5,355 nt of DNA, taken from Acidobacteriota bacterium. Lineage in GTDB: Bacteria; Acidobacteriota; Terriglobia; UBA7540. The stretch lies in NCBI GenBank assembly GCA_021786455.1, contig JAJYNF010000240.1:1-5355 (forward strand). The letters run 5' to 3'. The notes under the pieces were generated by a model. It ran no database searches. It had not been told where the DNA came from and saw only the letters and a list, made by a program, of their open reading frames with translations. Position 1 is the stretch's first letter. Every line of letters starts with the position of its first letter. Shown one piece after another: positions 1 through 5,355 of the stretch. A program made the position numbers and the translations under genes.

Positions 1-8
1 AGCGGTAA

Positions 9-2492
9 ACAGTTACATTTGAGGTTCCTGACACCATTGCCATTTGCTCTTACCAGTTTGCTCGCGCCAAGGCGGGTGATGTGAATGCAGTTCGCTGGGA
101 TTTGGTGGTGATTGATGAAGCCCACCGGCTGCGCAACGTCTACAAGCCGAGCAACATTATTGCTAAAACTCTCAAACAAGCACTCGCTGAGGCCCCGAAA
201 CTCCTGCTCACGGCCACGCCGCTCCAAAACTCACTGATGGAACTATTCGGCTTGGTCAGCTTCATCGACGAGCACGCCTTTGGCGATGTAAAAAGTTTCC
301 GCGAGCAGTACTCCAACCTCGACGACGGAACTGTGTTCCGTGCGCTCAAACGCCGGCTCAGACCATTCTGCCAGCGGACGCTCCGCCGCCAGGTGACCAG
401 CTACATTCCCTTCACCGTGCGTCATCCGATGGTACAGGAATTTACGCCGGACCAGAGCGAAGATCGCCTGTACACCCTCGTTTCCGAATACCTGCAACGC
501 AACAATCTCCAAGCGCTGCCGGCGAGCCAAAGGTCCCTGATGACCTTGGTGCTGCGGAAATTGCTCGCTTCGTCCAGTTTCGCCATTGCCGGCGCGTTGG
601 ACACTTTGATTAATCGCCTGAAGGCCAAACTTGCCCACCACGAGTCTGCCGAACCGTTGGCGGACCAACTCGATAGTGATTACGAGGCGCTTGGTGAGAC
701 GGCCGAAGAATGGAGCGATGACCCGGCCGACACCACGCCACTGTCCGCGGAAGACCGGGCGGCCCTGGAAAAGGAGATTTCCGATCTTGAGGAATTTCGT
801 TCGCTGGCAGTGTCGATTACCCACAACGCCAAAGGCCGGGCGCTAATTAAAGCGCTCGACCGTGCGTTTGCCGAAGCCACAAGATTGGGTGCGGCCCAGA
901 AGGCCATCATCTTCACGGAATCCCGGCGTACGCAGGAATATCTCCAGCGCGTCCTGGCCGATAGCCCCTACGGCGAAGGCGTTGTGCTATTCAACGGGTC
1001 AAATAGCGATCCGTCATCCCGGGCCATTTATGCCGAATGGGCCCAACGGCACGCTGGTTCCGACCGTGTGACGGGTTCACGTTCGGCCGATATGCGTGCC
1101 GCTCTGGTGGACTATTTCCGCGAGTCCGGGCGGATCATGATCGCCACGGAGGCTGGTGCCGAGGGCATCAATCTCCAGTTCTGCTCTTTAGTCGTGAATT
1201 ACGACCTGCCCTGGAACCCCCAGCGCATCGAGCAGCGCATCGGACGCTGCCACCGCTACGGGCAAAAGCACGATGTCGTGGTGGTTAACTTCCTGAACAA
1301 ACTTAACGAGGCTGACCAGCGCGTGTTCCAGTTGTTGGCGGAAAAGTTCTCCCTTTTTGAAGGGGTATTTGGAGCCAGCGACGAAGTCTTGGGGACCATC
1401 GAATCCGGGGTTGATTTTGAGAAGCGCATCGCTGCCATCTATCAACGCTGCCGGACGCCCGACGAAATCAAGGCATCATTCGACAAGTTGCAGCTTGAAT
1501 TGAGCGGCCAGATCAATGACGCCATGACGCAGACGCGCCAGCAGCTTCTGGAGAACTTCGACGCGGAAGTCCACGAAAAACTGCGGGTCAACCTGGACCA
1601 AAGCCGCGATTATCTGAATCGTTACGAGCGCATGCTCATGCAGTTGACACGCTTCGAACTGGACAGTCACGCCGAGTTTCTTCCCGGCGAAAGCGCGTTC
1701 CGTCTTAGCGCCAATCCGTTCCCGGAAGCGACGGAAATACCTCTGGGTCTCTATGAACTGCCCCGCCGAACCGGTGAAGCCCACCTCTATCGCCTTGGGC
1801 ATCCTTTGGCCAAGCGCCTTCTGGAACGCGCCAAGGCGCGCCAGGTCAGCTACGCGGAGATCACATTCGACTATTCCACCGCGGCCCAGAAGATCGCCGC
1901 CATCGAGCCGCTAGTTGGCCAGACCGGCGAGCTGCGCGTGGAACTCTTCACAATCGAATCCCTGAGCCAGACCGAAGACCATCTTCTGGTCGCGGGCATC
2001 ACGGACGCCGGCCAAATCATCGGCCAAGATGCGGCGCGGTGGTTTTTCTCCCTACCGGGCGCGGCAACGAAGGAACTACCCGCCAACACCCCGAACGCCA
2101 CCCTCCAGGCCGAGCTTGAACGCAGGCAAGCGGCGATTCGCCGGGAAATCTCCGAGCGCAACGGCCGCATATTCGAGGCCGAGGCCATCAAACTGGACAG
2201 TTGGGCGGAGGACCTGAAGGTTGCGCTGGAACGAGAGATCAAGGACTTCGACCGCCAGATCAAGGAAGCCAAAGGTGCGGCCAGGCTGGCGCCGACGTTG
2301 GAGGAAAAGCTCGCCGGCCAGAAGCAAATCAAAGCGCTGGAGGCACAGCGCAACGCCAAGCGCAAGTCATTGTTTGACGCCCAGGACGCTGTCGAGCAGC
2401 GCCGCGAAGCCCTGATCGCCCAGATCGAAGCCAAGCTGACACAGAACACAAGCGCCAGTACGGTGGTGGCTTTCCGGTGGAGGCTGGTATGA
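9..2492 (+). CDS. SNF2-family DEAD/DEAH helicase (translocase), 5'-truncated
   Basis: This is the C-terminal part of a SNF2/RapA-like superfamily 2 ATPase, a double-stranded-DNA translocase of the kind found in defence islands. The frame is open from base 9 and recognisable from about base 18 (TFEVPDTIAICSYQFARAK). The first available start is GTG at 81, just before the DEAH box, so it cannot be the true start; Walker A must lie upstream of the window. Numbering from that GTG: DEAH at 12-15, TATPLQN motif III at 44-50, an acidic linker at about 185-240, then the helicase C-terminal lobe at about 250-410. That lobe carries IATEAGAEGINLQ (motif V) and QRIEQRIGRCHRYGQ (motif VI, arginine fingers). 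A family-specific C-terminal region follows, ending in a charged probable coiled coil at about 675-785. An in-frame TAA at 6-8 breaks the frame (see findings). The stop overlaps the next start by 4 bp (ATGA). Family identity is firm; the substrate is unknown. Confidence 0.93.
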   Translation, partial: TVTFEVPDTIAICSYQFARAKAGDVNAVRWDLVVIDEAHRLRNVYKPSNIIAKTLKQALAEAPKLLLTATPLQNSLMELFGLVSFIDEHAFGDVKSFREQYSNLDDGTVFRALKRRLRPFCQRTLRRQVTSYIPFTVRHPMVQEFTPDQSEDRLYTLVSEYLQRNNLQALPASQRSLMTLVLRKLLASSSFAIAGALDTLINRLKAKLAHHESAEPLADQLDSDYEALGETAEEWSDDPADTTPLSAEDRAALEKEISDLEEFRSLAVSITHNAKGRALIKALDRAFAEATRLGAAQKAIIFTESRRTQEYLQRVLADSPYGEGVVLFNGSNSDPSSRAIYAEWAQRHAGSDRVTGSRSADMRAALVDYFRESGRIMIATEAGAEGINLQFCSLVVNYDLPWNPQRIEQRIGRCHRYGQKHDVVVVNFLNKLNEADQRVFQLLAEKFSLFEGVFGASDEVLGTIESGVDFEKRIAAIYQRCRTPDEIKASFDKLQLELSGQINDAMTQTRQQLLENFDAEVHEKLRVNLDQSRDYLNRYERMLMQLTRFELDSHAEFLPGESAFRLSANPFPEATEIPLGLYELPRRTGEAHLYRLGHPLAKRLLERAKARQVSYAEITFDYSTAAQKIAAIEPLVGQTGELRVELFTIESLSQTEDHLLVAGITDAGQIIGQDAARWFFSLPGAATKELPANTPNATLQAELERRQAAIRREISERNGRIFEAEAIKLDSWAEDLKVALEREIKDFDRQIKEAKGAARLAPTLEEKLAGQKQIKALEAQRNAKRKSLFDAQDAVEQRREALIAQIEAKLTQNTSASTVVAFRWRLV
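2479..2483 (+). promoter_or_regulatory. Shine-Dalgarno site for the cyclase-like gene
   Basis: GGAGG lies inside the last codons of the helicase gene, 5 bases before the ATG at 2489. It favours that ATG over the in-frame GTG at 2477, which overlaps this site. The ATGA stop/start overlap implies translational coupling to the helicase. Confidence 0.75.
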
Positions 2493-3445
2493 GTGGTGAC
2501 AATTCCGAAACACCGGTGTCTGCGGGCGACCAACCGATACACCGGCACCTTTCGTACTATGCCGTGCTGTGCCTTGACCTGCTGGGCCAGCGCGAGGCGA
2601 TCTCGGCGCTCGAAGACCTCACCCTTCTGCGGGATAACCAGCCAGAATACTACCGCCGCTTTGGCGAAGCCGCGGGGAAAGTCTGGGGCGTGCGAGGCTT
2701 CCTCGAATACCGCTTGGACAAGGAAATGGGTGCCGCGCTGGCCTCGGCTGGCTACCCGGTGCCCCGCGTGACAATCCAGATGTTCTCAGACACCTGCATG
2801 GCGTATTTCCCGTATCGCCGGGAAAATCCGAACTCCCTCGTGACTCTGTATTCCCTGCTGGTCGCCACCGCCGAGACCATGATCATTGGCCTTGCCAGTG
2901 AGGTTCCGATCCGCGGAGGATTGGAAATTCACGCCGCCACGGAGTTCAACGAGACAAATATTGAGGCGTCACCTTCGCCTGCTTCCGTCGTTCGCCGCGG
3001 TGACATCTGGGGGCCCGCCCCCAAGCTGGCCTATGAACTGGCGGAGACTGATCACAACTACATGCGCGTCCGGGTCGGGCAAGGCGTACCGGGCCTACTT
3101 ATCGAATCGGCGAAGTGGATGAGCAGCCAACTCCAGGCCGATCCCCACAAGGCGCAATGCTTCGTGCCTCCGAACGAAGTTGCCAAAAAGGCCGCCCGAA
3201 TGATCGCCAGAGACCCCGTAGACAACCACCCCATCGTCGATTACCTCGGAAAAGCCATGGCCGAGACACTGGCGCCAGAAACCCTCGCGCTCGTTGGCAA
3301 GGCTGTGGTTTTCGCTAAATCGACCTACGAACGCCTGCGGGCCAACCACGATGGCGGTGTTGCGGACAAATACGGGAAGCTCATGAGCTACATAGCGGCA
3401 CGCCGGGAGCCAAACGGTATCGCCCCGGCGCTGTCCGAAAGCTAA
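2489..3445 (+). CDS. Uncharacterised protein, divergent nucleotidyl-cyclase-like fold
   Basis: I do not recognise a named family, but the 318-residue protein has the pattern of class III adenylate/guanylate cyclase catalytic domains. A hydrophobic strand ends in LCLDLLG (Asp30). FSDTCMAYFP (Asp101) sits where the second metal-binding Asp is expected. RGGLEIH (142-148) matches the RGGI-type strand, and GDIWGPAPKLAYELAE (171-186) occupies the place of the canonical GDxVNxAxRL motif. Both putative metal Asp residues are kept; the transition-state Asn and Arg positions read Gly and Lys. A helical C-terminal part of about 100 residues follows. No signal peptide or membrane segment is seen, so it should be cytoplasmic. 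The start is ATG 2489 (GGAGG 5 bases upstream), inside the helicase stop codon, so the two are probably made together. Similar cyclase-like proteins beginning with a DILG-type strand occur in defence islands. The alternative is a catalytically dead cyclase-fold sensor or scaffold. Coding status is secure; the fold is inference. Confidence 0.85.
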   Translation: MSGDNSETPVSAGDQPIHRHLSYYAVLCLDLLGQREAISALEDLTLLRDNQPEYYRRFGEAAGKVWGVRGFLEYRLDKEMGAALASAGYPVPRVTIQMFSDTCMAYFPYRRENPNSLVTLYSLLVATAETMIIGLASEVPIRGGLEIHAATEFNETNIEASPSPASVVRRGDIWGPAPKLAYELAETDHNYMRVRVGQGVPGLLIESAKWMSSQLQADPHKAQCFVPPNEVAKKAARMIARDPVDNHPIVDYLGKAMAETLAPETLALVGKAVVFAKSTYERLRANHDGGVADKYGKLMSYIAARREPNGIAPALSES

Positions 3446-3459
3446 ATTTTTCGTACAAT
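3431..3459 (+). promoter_or_regulatory. Putative promoter for the peptidase-PIN operon
   Basis: TACAAT at 3454-3459 differs from the sigma-70 -10 consensus TATAAT at one base and follows an A/T-rich run just after the cyclase-like gene stop. The hexamer 17 bases upstream (CTGTCC, 3431-3436) is a weak -35, matching three of six bases. Transcription would begin near 3466 and leave a leader of about 63 bases before the peptidase start. The 8-mer CGTACAAT recurs before the methyltransferase at 5259-5266. Confidence 0.45.
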
Positions 3460-3492
3460 CTCAGATATAGCTGATCGCAGTACTGAGAACCA

Positions 3493-3514
3493 CGGGGAAG
3501 TCGCCCCGATTTTG
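3493..3514 (+). promoter_or_regulatory. GC-rich hairpin in the leader: operator, attenuator or terminator
   Basis: A perfect inverted repeat, CGGGG / CCCCG with a 6-base AAGTCG loop (3493-3508), is followed by ATTTTG. It lies between the putative promoter and the ribosome binding site. As RNA it is a short stem with a weak T-tract. It could end transcripts coming from the helicase pair, attenuate the downstream operon, or as DNA be the palindromic operator of the Xre-type repressor encoded next. A looser outer pair, CTCAG (3460-3464) and CTGAG (3482-3486), lies upstream. The sequence does not say which role is right. Confidence 0.4.
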
Positions 3515-3515
3515 T

Positions 3516-3521
3516 AGGAAG
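3516..3521 (+). promoter_or_regulatory. Shine-Dalgarno site for the peptidase gene
   Basis: AGGAAG sits 7 bases before ATG 3529 and supports that start, which also gives a complete N-terminal helix-turn-helix. Confidence 0.7.
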
Positions 3522-3528
3522 CAGTGGC

Positions 3529-4671
3529 ATGGCCACGGTCGCGGTAAAGCCGAAGGTGCTGCAATGGGCTTTGATCCGCTCCGGCGATCCCTCGGCGCTT
3601 GAGAAAAAATTCGGCAGGCTGGCAGACTGGCTGGCCGGGAGGACCTCGCCGTCGCTCAAACAGCTCGAGGCGTTCGCCCGCGCTTCGCGCGTGCCGGTGG
3701 GATTTCTGTTCCTCGATGAACCACCGGATGAAAAGCTCCCCATCCCGGATATGCGCACGTTTGAAGGTCGCGGCGTGCGGATGCCCAGCCCGGACCTTCT
3801 GGATACGATTTATCTCTGTCAGCGGCGGCAAGCCTGGTATCAGGAATATGCCGAGGAAAACGGGGAAGAACCACGTGATTTCGTCGGGTCGCTCACGCTG
3901 CAGACACCCCCCGAAGAAGCCGCGGCCCGAATCGGAAGCATCATCGGCTTTGCGGCCAGCAGCCGCAGGAACTGCCCCACTTGGAATGACGCGCGACAAC
4001 TATTCATCGAGAAGGCCGATGCCGCCGGCGTCCTGGTGATGGTCAGCGGTGTCGTGGGCAGCAATAACAGGCGGAAGCTCGATCCCGAGGAATTTCGGGG
4101 TTTCGCGCTGGCGGATAAGCTCGCGCCGCTGGTATTCATCAACGGGGCCGACACCAAAGCCGCCCAGATGTTCACGCTGGCGCATGAAATCGCGCACCTT
4201 TGGCTGGGAGAATCGGCGGTGTCCAACGCCGGCCTGGCAGCCTCGGCCGAGCAGAACGTTGAGATGTGGTGCAACCGCGTCGCGGCGGAGTTCCTCGTGC
4301 CGTTGGCTGATCTGAAAGCAGAGTTGCAGGGGGCGCGTCAGGTCCTGCCGGCTGTAGACGTTCTTGCCCGAACATTTAAGGTCAGTACGCTGGTCATCCT
4401 GCGCCGACTTATGGACGCCGGGCGCATCAGTCGCCAGCAATTTCGTACCGCATACGATGCCGAAGTCACGCGGCTCGTGCAGTTGCGGCGCCCCAGCGGA
4501 GGCAATTTCTATTTGACCCAGCCGGTTCGGCTGAGCCGCCGCTTTGCCCGCGCCGTGGTGACCAGCACACTGGAAGGCCAGACACTTTATCGCGACGCTT
4601 TTCAGATGCTGGGAGTCAAGAAAGAGCAAACGTTTCGGGAGCTTGGAGACATGCTGGAGGTCGTCCGCTGA
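3529..4671 (+). CDS. Xre-type HTH / ImmA-IrrE family zinc metallopeptidase
   Basis: A 380-residue fusion of a DNA-binding domain and a peptidase of the ImmA/IrrE (M78, COG2856) family. Residues 8-65 form a Xre-like helix-turn-helix ending in the family signature SLKQLEAFARASRVPVGFLF, followed by the usual DEPPDEKLPIPDMRTF linker. The catalytic domain is at about 150-265: HEIAH at 219-223 gives two zinc His and the catalytic Glu220, and Glu245 in EMWCNRVAAEFLVP is the likely third ligand. The C-terminal GGNFYLTQ to LYRDAFQMLG segment (about 324-362) is typical of this fused class, so the protein looks full length. Relatives cleave or release a partner repressor, or act as antitoxin-regulators for a neighbouring toxin. 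The next gene, a PIN nuclease overlapping by one base, is the obvious partner. The HTH suggests autoregulation at the 83-bp upstream gap; this is inference. The family call is firm. Confidence 0.95.
   Translation: MATVAVKPKVLQWALIRSGDPSALEKKFGRLADWLAGRTSPSLKQLEAFARASRVPVGFLFLDEPPDEKLPIPDMRTFEGRGVRMPSPDLLDTIYLCQRRQAWYQEYAEENGEEPRDFVGSLTLQTPPEEAAARIGSIIGFAASSRRNCPTWNDARQLFIEKADAAGVLVMVSGVVGSNNRRKLDPEEFRGFALADKLAPLVFINGADTKAAQMFTLAHEIAHLWLGESAVSNAGLAASAEQNVEMWCNRVAAEFLVPLADLKAELQGARQVLPAVDVLARTFKVSTLVILRRLMDAGRISRQQFRTAYDAEVTRLVQLRRPSGGNFYLTQPVRLSRRFARAVVTSTLEGQTLYRDAFQMLGVKKEQTFRELGDMLEVVR
4656..4660 (+). promoter_or_regulatory. Shine-Dalgarno site for the PIN gene
   Basis: GGAGG within the end of the peptidase gene lies 10 bases before ATG 4671. 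With the TGATG stop/start overlap it supports coupled translation of the two proteins. Confidence 0.65.
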
Positions 4672-5168
4672 TGGCCTACCTCCTAGATGCCAATATCTTC
4701 ATTCAGGCCAAGAATTTGTACTACGGCATGGACTTTTGTCCGGCATTCTGGGACTGGCTGGTGGAGGCGAACCAAGCCGGAAAACTTTACAGCATTGAGA
4801 AAGTCGGGGACGAGTTGCTTGCAGGCAGTGACGACTTGGCGACGTGGGCTAGCCAGCGCCCCGAAGGATTCTTTCTCCCGCCCGATGACGTGACGATCCC
4901 TGCATTGGCGACCGCGGCCCAGTGGGTCCGCCGCCAGAATTACCGGCCCGCCGCCATCAACGATTTTCTCCAGGATGCCGATTATTACCTTGTGGCTTTC
5001 GCGCTGGCCCATGGGTACGTGGTGGTCACACATGAAATCGCCAGCGAAGGTGTGAAGCGGGTGAAAATCCCAACCGTCTGCATCGGCCTGAAGGTCAGGT
5101 GTATCAGCCCGTACCAGATGTTGAGGAATGAGCGTGCCAGGTTCGTCCTCGAACGCGGGGCGGGGTGA
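4671..5168 (+). CDS. DUF4411 family PIN-domain protein, putative toxin ribonuclease
   Basis: This 165-residue protein matches the DUF4411 family (a PIN-like nuclease fold) along its length. Seen in the sequence are the N-terminal strand MAYLLDANIFIQAKN with acidic Asp6, the FWDWL helix (27-31), SIEKVGDEL with Glu43/Glu48, DADYYLVAFALAHG with Asp102/Asp104, and the VVVTHE strand with Glu122. The KIPTVC segment and MLRNERARFVL end are family features. The acidic residues fit a metal-dependent RNase centre, where Glu122 takes the place of the more usual fourth Asp. The start is ATG 4671, sharing one base with the TGA of the HTH-peptidase gene. ImmA/IrrE-type proteins and DUF4411 proteins are often adjacent, so I infer a toxin (this gene) with its regulator/antitoxin upstream. 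No export signal is present; it should act in the cytoplasm. Target RNA is unknown. Confidence 0.93.
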   Translation: MAYLLDANIFIQAKNLYYGMDFCPAFWDWLVEANQAGKLYSIEKVGDELLAGSDDLATWASQRPEGFFLPPDDVTIPALATAAQWVRRQNYRPAAINDFLQDADYYLVAFALAHGYVVVTHEIASEGVKRVKIPTVCIGLKVRCISPYQMLRNERARFVLERGAG

Positions 5169-5273
5169 CCCCTCTCGGCAGCGCGGGCAGCCCCGGCTGT
5201 GGCCATCACGTCAGGAACCTACAGACAGGGTGTCCGCGTTACGGGGCGGCGCTTTTACCGTACAATTCCGCCT
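5169..5273 (+). promoter_or_regulatory. Intergenic region with putative methyltransferase promoter
   Basis: This 105-base gap has no convincing ORF or terminator. A short CAGC/GCTG stem (5188-5199) has no T-tract. TACAAT at 5261-5266 is a good -10 box, preceded by TTTTACCG, and its -35 region is weak. Only 7 bases separate the box from the ATG at 5274, so transcription should begin at or next to the start codon. No Shine-Dalgarno is visible, which fits a leaderless mRNA. Confidence 0.45.
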
Positions 5274-5355
5274 ATGGCCAATCATAAACCCAAACTCGAA
5301 CTCACTTGGATCGGCAAGGAAAATAGGCCGAAGCTGGAGCCGCGGGTACTGATTG
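5274..5355 (+). CDS. Site-specific DNA methyltransferase (Mod-like), N-terminus only
   Basis: Only 27 codons are present before the window ends. The segment KLELTWIGKENRPKLEPRVL (residues 7-26) is the characteristic opening of a group of adenine-specific DNA methyltransferases related to type III Mod subunits, where it precedes the motif I and DPPY catalytic regions (not in view). ATG 5274 is chosen because the recognisable sequence begins within a few residues. There is no ribosome binding site, but a -10-like box lies 7 bases upstream. The enzyme would methylate host DNA for self-recognition, most likely working with the helicase at the left of the window and with an ATPase or restriction subunit further right. 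The identification rests on this short N-terminal signature. Confidence 0.75.
   Translation, partial: MANHKPKLELTWIGKENRPKLEPRVLI

Noticed and set aside
22..32. AGGTTCCTGAC near the left edge is the reverse complement of bases 5210-5220, suggesting terminal inverted repeats
   Set aside because: An 11-bp match is expected by chance in a window of this size; it does not extend, and the left copy is within helicase codons.
2477..2488. Upstream GTG as start of the cyclase-like gene
   Set aside because: The GTG overlaps the GGAGG that is well placed for ATG 2489, and the ATG gives the typical ATGA coupling.
1871..2548. Long antisense open frame (225 codons) opposite the helicase 3' end
   Set aside because: It is a GC-rich shadow of a well-supported gene; its translation is Ser/Arg/Ala-rich with no recognisable domain and no ribosome binding site worth noting.
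4000..4629. Antisense open frame of 209 codons opposite the peptidase gene
   Set aside because: The opposite strand encodes a clear HEIAH metallopeptidase over the same bases; the antisense product shows no family signature.
5141..5154. GTTCG-TCCT-CGAAC hairpin near the PIN 3' end
   Set aside because: It is a short inverted repeat inside coding sequence with no adjacent signal; chance is sufficient.
5188..5199. CAGC-CCCG-GCTG as a terminator after the PIN gene
   Set aside because: The stem is only four base pairs and no T-tract follows.
5128..5352. Forward open frame overlapping the PIN 3' end and the methyltransferase start
   Set aside because: It is in a different frame from the recognisable methyltransferase N-terminus, overlaps both neighbours and has low-complexity composition.

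Overview
The window is a GC-rich bacterial accessory region. All genes lie on the + strand and are packed with overlaps or short gaps. No taxonomic marker is present. The base composition, use of GTG as well as ATG, and clear Shine-Dalgarno sites before three of the genes fit many moderately GC-rich Gram-negative phyla, and I cannot name a taxon. No rRNA, tRNA, transposon or CRISPR array is visible.

Layout: (1) from the left edge to 2492, the C-terminal four-fifths or so of a SNF2-family helicase/translocase, entered just before its DEAH box. Its reading frame is broken at the extreme left edge. (2) 2489-3445, a 318-residue protein that starts inside the helicase stop codon. It is unlikely to carry a standard annotation, but I read it as a divergent class III nucleotidyl-cyclase-like fold. 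(3) An 83-bp gap with a promoter-like box and a GC-rich hairpin. (4) 3529-4671, a fusion of a Xre-type helix-turn-helix with an ImmA/IrrE zinc metallopeptidase. (5) 4671-5168, a DUF4411 PIN-domain putative ribonuclease that overlaps the peptidase gene by one base. (6) 5274 to the right edge, the first 27 residues of a site-specific DNA methyltransferase of the Mod-like type, behind a second promoter-like box that would give a leaderless mRNA.

Together this looks like part of an anti-phage defence locus. A SNF2 helicase and a DNA methyltransferase bracket an inserted cargo: the cyclase-like gene, translationally coupled to the helicase, and a self-contained regulator/protease-PIN nuclease pair that resembles a toxin-antitoxin module. 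This helicase...methylase arrangement with variable genes in between recalls the helicase-methylase-ATPase (Hma) loci and their embedded candidate systems. The window ends before the ATPase or restriction subunit that would confirm it. The cyclase-like protein, and whether it makes a nucleotide signal for the neighbouring proteins, is the most novel part.
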